A stretch of 64,000 nt of DNA from Areca catechu (Eukaryota > Streptophyta > Magnoliopsida > Arecales > Arecaceae): NCBI GenBank assembly GCA_021397845.1, contig CM038051.1:16526827-16590826 (forward strand). Reading direction: 5' to 3'. The position numbers and the translations under genes are program-made. Shown piece by piece: positions 59,420-64,000 of the stretch (position 1 is its first letter; the number at the start of each line of letters is the position of its first letter). A model generated the notes under the pieces. It had not been told where the DNA came from. It worked only from the letters and a program-made list of their open reading frames with translations, and made no database searches.

Positions 59420-59966
59420 GTTATCCCCCTACTCTCAGTTTTCGAAGCGGAGGTTTGCCTCGAGAAGTGAGAGTATTAATGCTTTGTTATTTTCCTCCCA
59501 AGAGATAGTATAGTGGATGATTGTGGGATCTCTGATTGGACTGTCCATCATGAATGCTGGTTGATCTGGGAATCAGGTGGTGGATAGCTGTCACTCCCAG
59601 GTTGGGGAAGAAGGAAAAAGTGGGCGACCCTGGGACCGTCTCTCTTTTTCTCGTTGCACGATGGTTAAGACAATCTTTCGGTTGAGATTTGGATGGTTGT
59701 GGCGTCTTTCCCCCGTCCGCTGGATGATGGATGCACCTCATCCTGGCGGTTGTTGGAGACGGGTTACCTCCCTGGGTAACCTTGGGTCAAATCAACCTGG
59801 TAAGGCTTCAGAGACCCTTGCTTTCCTCTTGGGAAAGGGTGAAGGTCCGGCTAAGGAAGCTTCTTCAACTTCGTCTCATCCTTCATCCAGCTTTCCTTGT
59901 TCTGGACTACCAGTCTATTCCGCAGATAGAATCTTCCTTATGCTTCCTTGCTTCATTCTTTTATCA

Positions 59967-62070
59967 TGGAAGAAATCGTAGAAAGTCAGGGAAAACAAGT
60001 TGGGCCCTCGGGGGCTGGCGACGTAGTAGGTCCGGAGTGATCTCCAGTTCGGTTTCTCAGGGAAAGGCGATCCTTCTTTGGAAATGTTATCGCATTTCCG
60101 AGGAGTTCCCTTTCGTTCTCCCCGTACTCGAGGAACGAGTGAACGAACCTCCCCTCGGGTGTCTAGCCATGTATGAAGATCATCTGAAAGCTGGTCTTCG
60201 ATTTTTCCTGCATCCTTTCTTCATCAAGATCTTTCACTTGTACCAAGTGGTGCCGGCGCAGTTGATCTCGAACAGCATCCGAAACATCTGTGGACTCCTG
60301 GTCATGTGCAGCATTGCAAACATAGAACCTAAGACCAATTTGTTTACGGCCCTTTTCGTTCTCAAGAGAGATTTTCACAGCAATGGATGGTGGGTGATTG
60401 GCCCCACATCATGCCGCAAGGTCATCAAGGACATGCCCAGCGCCATCCACGGGTGGAAACCCATTTTTGTGTTTGTACTATCTTTTGATCCATGTGGCTT
60501 CAACACTGTTTGGAAGAGGCCTCGTCTAACCACCAATGATGGGAAGAAGGTCTTGGCGGTCAATCAGTCGGATAACGATCTCTTAGTCAATTCTGAAGTT
60601 GCCCCTATTCGGGAGTTGTTGGAGGAGAGAAATCTCCATCTTGCATGAATTAGCAAATTCTCCATATTAGGTATAGTGACGGAAATTTCTGCTCCTTTCC
60701 CGATTTTGTTGTAGCTCGGTTGATTGAAATGAACTTTTTTACTTGTAGGTGGCGGGATGAAGCCCAGTGTGAGCTCGCTCCGTCAGACTTCTGAGAAGAG
60801 GGTAGCATAAGCCCGTCTCACCAGGTCGGCGGTTCAAAAGAAGGCTCGAAGGGACGGTCCTGAGGGGGACCGGAGCACTTCGTCTTCTTGAGGAACCTCA
60901 GGTGAAGATGCAGCAGCCGTGGAAGGGGCCCCGTCGAGACATTGTCCAGTCGAAACTCCACCGATGACTACCTCCTCAATTCGCACAATGGAGAGTCTAC
61001 CTCAAGCAGTGGATGTGCCAACATTTTGCCCCCTGCAGTTGATAGGGGCAAAGCATAGTAAGTCAAGGGAGAGTCCGCTCGCGGGGCTTCCCCAGCTAGA
61101 AGCCGTTCGGCGAACTCTTCGGAGCTTTCACCTACGGGGAGACTGCTAGTCCCTGTCGTAGCCAGGCAGGCGCTGAAGGGTACGCTGCTGCCTCATGACT
61201 TGGCGGTTCTTCGAAATCGGAACCTTTCCAGGGTGTCTGATTCTGCCTTCTCCGTCCTGCAACAGGTATGATCCTTGCCGTCCCCTTTGTCTTGAGAGTT
61301 TTCAATCCATGACTCCATATTCTTGATGCAGTTGGTCTACGACCTTACCTTAATGGAGGAGGGCCTGGGGAAAGTTGGCAGCCTCATCCATGGCCTCAAG
61401 GAGGAGCTTCATACTGCCAGGGCCACAAAAAAGTAGCCGAAGAGTTGAGACAGTCTATAGAGGATTGCCTTGTCCGGGTGAACGACGAAGTTCACGAACT
61501 GAAGGGCGAACTGAAAAGTGCTCATCTGACCATGGCGGAGCAAGGGGCAGGGTGGAGGAAGAGCAGAAAACAAGTTGACTCCTTGGAGCAAGCTGCTAGG
61601 AAGAATCAGGAGAAGATAGAGAGCTTGACCAAGGAGGCGGAGGAGGCTTCAAGGAGGGCCGAATAGGCGATTCTGGATCCGAAGCGGCCAAGAGAGAGTC
61701 CGTGTCTTTGGGAAAGCAGGTAGACGATGCTGTGGCAGACTTCAAGAAGTCTTCACAATTCTAAGTGGAAGTGGATGAAGCATCTTTATACGGCTACCAG
61801 CATGGCTTTAATGATAGACTTTCTAAGGTAAGGGAGGCTTTCCCCCACCTTGACCTTTCTGGCATTCCTCCCTTTAATATAGCCGAACAAGAAGAAGAGG
61901 AGGAGGGAGAGGAACTGAAGCTGCAGAGGCCAAAGAGGTGTCATACCCGGGTAAGGGGGCCTCTGCCTCAATCAAAAATCTGGGGTGACCCCAACTCTGA
62001 TTCCGGTTCAGGAGGAAGTTCAGGCTGGGGGAGTCCAAGCCGAAGGTTCTCCAGTCCCGGCCCAGATTGA
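59967..62070 (+). pseudogene. First antisense gene of element 4: PF04195-like protein with coiled-coil tail
   Basis: The domain runs in one open frame at about 60,130-60,510: MYEDHLKAGLRFFLHPFF, FHLYQVVPAQLISNSIR, FTALFVLKRDF, GWWVIGP, SAIHGWKPIFVFV. A break follows; a linker rich in Ser/Pro lies at 60.8-61.2 kb. A 66-bp GT-AG intron (61,266-61,331) sits between VLQQ and LVYDLTLMEEGL, the same phase-0 place as in element 2. The coiled coil (61.4-61.7 kb) ends in FKKSSQF(stop)VEVDEA, YGYQHGFNDRLSKV and EAFPHLDLS. The start is uncertain; ATG at 59,967 (MEEIVESQGK) is a candidate. Stops lie at 61,434, 61,664 and 61,762. Confidence 0.72.
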
Positions 62071-62529
62071 TGAGATCCTTTCAGCACAAGTTGACATGTT
62101 GCTTCAATCATGTGGTGTGGGGTCTCCTCCCATTGACATTGAGTGATCCAAGTTGCCAGGTTGCTTTTGATGTATTTTCTTCTTTTTCCCTTTATATTGT
62201 CAATGGATTTTGTATGACAACCCTTCCAGATCTTGAAATGACTATTTCCCTCTCTGTATATGCAATGTTGTGTTTCATATATAGCTTGAACTAGTTTTAC
62301 CGTTCTTTCTTCTGCTTAATCGAACAGTCATGGCCGAAGGCCGTTTAGTTGATAGTTGATGAAGGCGAATCCGGAACAGATTAGAACTCCGTTGCCTAAA
62401 GACTGTCTATGAGATTGGTCAGGTTGGTGTCACCTTCCTTTTGGTAGTAAATCTATCCATTGGGGTGGACAGGCGTCAACTCCCCATCAAGCGGATGATT
62501 AGGGAAGTTTGATCGTAATTCTTGTTGTC

Positions 62530-62806
62530 CACGTGGCGCGTCGATACTCGTACAGTTGCGATTTCTTGTACCTTGTGTGCCGCCAGGTCTCCTTTTTTTA
62601 AAAAGGAGCCATTAATGTTGCCGTCGCATGATGGAAATTTCTCTGGATTCAAAGCGCCGGCAGTTATTGTCCTGAGAATGATTCCCGAGCGGCCTTCTGG
62701 TTCTCGAAGCGTCACTCGGACACGTGGCACTTTCTGATGCGGCTGGGAAAAGACGTGGAGCACGCCTCCCCGCAAGTCGATCGTGGGTGTAGGGTCTCTA
62801 TAAATA
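62530..62806 (+). promoter_or_regulatory. Probable promoter of the second antisense ORF of element 4
   Basis: Two CACGTG G-boxes (62,530-62,535 and 62,721-62,726) and a perfect TATAAATA at 62,799-62,806, 58 bases before the ATG at 62,864. The surrounding text matches 14,578-14,670 in element 1. It points antisense to gag-pol. Confidence 0.6.
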
Positions 62807-62863
62807 GGACCTTACCTTCTGTTGTCAAGGGCCATCATCCTTGTAGACTCCTTCTCATTGAAA

Positions 62864-63307
62864 ATGAGGTTCAGCACTTCCAAGCTCCGTCGAGCCGCAA
62901 AGAGGAGGGCTGTCGATCCAAAGAGGAAGAGGAGCCCGGAGTACTTCGAGCCGGTGAATGACGAGGAGCCTCTCGTGGACCGTCTGGAGAAGAATGTCCG
63001 CCTGTTAGAAGCCCAACTAAGGGAGGCCCGGGCCCAGGTCACGGTGGCAGTCGTGGAGGTAGAGGAGGCCAAGAGGGAGGTGGCGAATGCCGTCTTAGAC
63101 TTCAGGATGTCTGCTGCCTTCAAGGAGGAAGTCACTGAGGCGGTTCTGGACTCCTTCCATCAGGGGTTCCGGGAATGCAGGAGGAAGGCCTTCAAGTTTT
63201 ATAACTTGAAGGGTCTGGACAACATCAAGCCCTCCGTTTCCTTCCCGGGCATAAATTTAATTCCGACTCCGATGAGGGGTCAGATTCTAGTTCGGATGGA
63301 ACCCTGA
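62864..63307 (+). CDS. Second, short antisense ORF of element 4: basic start plus coiled coil, intact
   Basis: 147 aa from MRFSTSKLRRAAKRR to the TGA at 63,305. A strongly basic N-terminus (RRAAKRRAVDPKRKR, possible nuclear localisation) is followed by a heptad-like Glu/Ala/Leu/Arg coiled coil (LVDRLEKNVRLLEAQLREA). The C-terminal signature of the other antisense proteins follows (LDFRMSAAFKEEVTEA, DSFHQGFRECRRKA). It lacks the PF04195-like domain. A TATA box stands 58 bases upstream and an A-rich 3' end with AATAAA near 63,495. It is the only antisense ORF in the window without internal stops. No function is known. Confidence 0.6.
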   Translation: MRFSTSKLRRAAKRRAVDPKRKRSPEYFEPVNDEEPLVDRLEKNVRLLEAQLREARAQVTVAVVEVEEAKREVANAVLDFRMSAAFKEEVTEAVLDSFHQGFRECRRKAFKFYNLKGLDNIKPSVSFPGINLIPTPMRGQILVRMEP

Positions 63308-64000
63308 GGCCCCTTCGTCGTCCCTCCAGATCTCTCCCCGTCGGTACGGGAAAAATCCGGCGGGAGGTTATTGAAAATTTTTCACATCTTTCCAATGTTA
63401 CTTCTCTTTTTTTTTTGTCTCTCTTTTTGAGAGTCTTTTCTTTGAGAGTTTCTTCTTTCTTTTCTCTCTTTTTTTGTAAAAAATCAAAAAAGAGAAATAA
63501 AGTATCTTTCTTTTACCTCTTCCCATGTGTTTCTTGCGATGTGTTGTATCATGTTTTGTCTGGAATGTAGATTCCTGGGATCATTTTCGGTCTATAAGGA
63601 AGAAGTGAGGTCGGTTGGACCGTTCTTGGATTACTTGTTGTCGACAGAAAAGACGACAGTGGTCCTTTTAGGCATATTTTCGGATTTTCCGTAGGGTTGG
63701 GTGTTTACACCGTCCCTGTACTTTTCTGTCGTGATCAAGGTAGGCTGTTCAGGCCCGTCTCGGCACGTCTTCGGGTTTACCATAGGGTAGGTTACGAAAA
63801 TCATCTCTGCACTTTTGATCTTCTTGGTAGCCTGGTTAGGCCATCCATTGCGCTCGTCGGGCATACCGATAAGGTGAGTAGATCAGACTCTCCTTTGCGC
63901 AGTTAACTGATTTTTCAGATCAGGTCATTTAGGCTGTTGTCGTTCAGTCGAAGCAACCAGCCGTTCTGAGTCAAGTAGGGTTGAGTAACTTTGCACAGAA
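63308..64000. other. Internal region of element 4 beyond the second antisense ORF
   Basis: A T-rich stretch with AATAAA (63,495) may be the 3' end of the ORF before it. From about 63,560 the text has the loosely repeated phrase 'ggtcg..tagg...gttaggc..' and may be the start of a tandem array like those in elements 1 and 2. The window ends too soon to tell. Confidence 0.4.

Larger units (their letters stand above)
58657..64000 (-). mobile_element. Element 4: Tat-like LTR retrotransposon, cut by the window end
   Basis: An LTR at 58,657-59,419 begins TGTTGGCGTGG and ends ATCCCAACA. Inside it, the minus strand reads AGTAGGGGGATAAC, a polypurine tract, so this is the 3' LTR of a minus-oriented element, as in elements 1 and 2. 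The internal region holds two plus-strand antisense ORFs (59.9-62.1 kb and 62.86-63.31 kb). The other LTR, gag and pol would lie beyond position 64,000. The five bases before the LTR are GAAGA. Confidence 0.82.

Overview
This window is nuclear DNA of a flowering plant, most likely a monocot. Genes are spliced with GT-AG introns and have plant-specific families (WOX homeobox, RABA Rab GTPase, plant RING-H2 ligase). The spaces between them are filled with plant LTR retrotransposons, LINE remnants, a PIF/Harbinger element and MITEs. A palm such as oil palm or date palm would fit, but the species cannot be proven from the sequence alone.

Three host genes are recognisable. (1) About 2.48-9.5 kb, plus strand: a RING-H2 E3 ubiquitin ligase of the plant ZFP1/RHG1A type, with five coding exons reconstructed in one phase-consistent frame (542 aa). 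(2) 24.60-29.92 kb, minus strand: a complete two-exon RABA1-type (Rab11) GTPase of 216 aa, whose 4.66 kb intron carries a LINE. (3) 35.39-38.33 kb, minus strand: a WOX9/STIMPY-type homeobox gene. Its exon 1 is out of frame with its homeodomain exon by one base, and a CT microsatellite sits right at the C-terminus.

The rest is mobile DNA. A 13 kb stretch (about 9.89-23.10 kb) is a degenerate PIF/Harbinger transposon, split by an LTR retrotransposon at 12,863-21,793 with an ATATG target duplication. A second LTR element at 40,371-50,824 (TTATC duplication) still shows gag, protease, reverse transcriptase, two RNase H regions and integrase, all decayed and read on the minus strand. A third at 54,064-58,400 has about 1.7 kb LTRs around a roughly 400 bp internal region with no genes, and a 580 bp hAT-like MITE sits inside one LTR. 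A fourth begins at 58,657 and runs off the window. All four LTR elements lie in minus orientation.

The most interesting system is in elements 1, 2 and 4, which look like Ty3/gypsy elements of the Tat lineage. Each carries, next to the 3' LTR and antisense to gag-pol, a plus-strand gene for a 'putative gypsy type transposon' (PF04195-like) protein with a coiled-coil tail. These antisense genes share a phase-0 intron at the same protein position and a C-terminal signature. Two of them have plausible TATA boxes. Element 4 has a second, short, intact antisense ORF. Between antisense gene and pol/gag, elements 1 and 2 hold satellite-like arrays of exact periods (94 and 64 bp in element 1, 42 bp in element 2). 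Element 1 has lost pol but kept the antisense gene.
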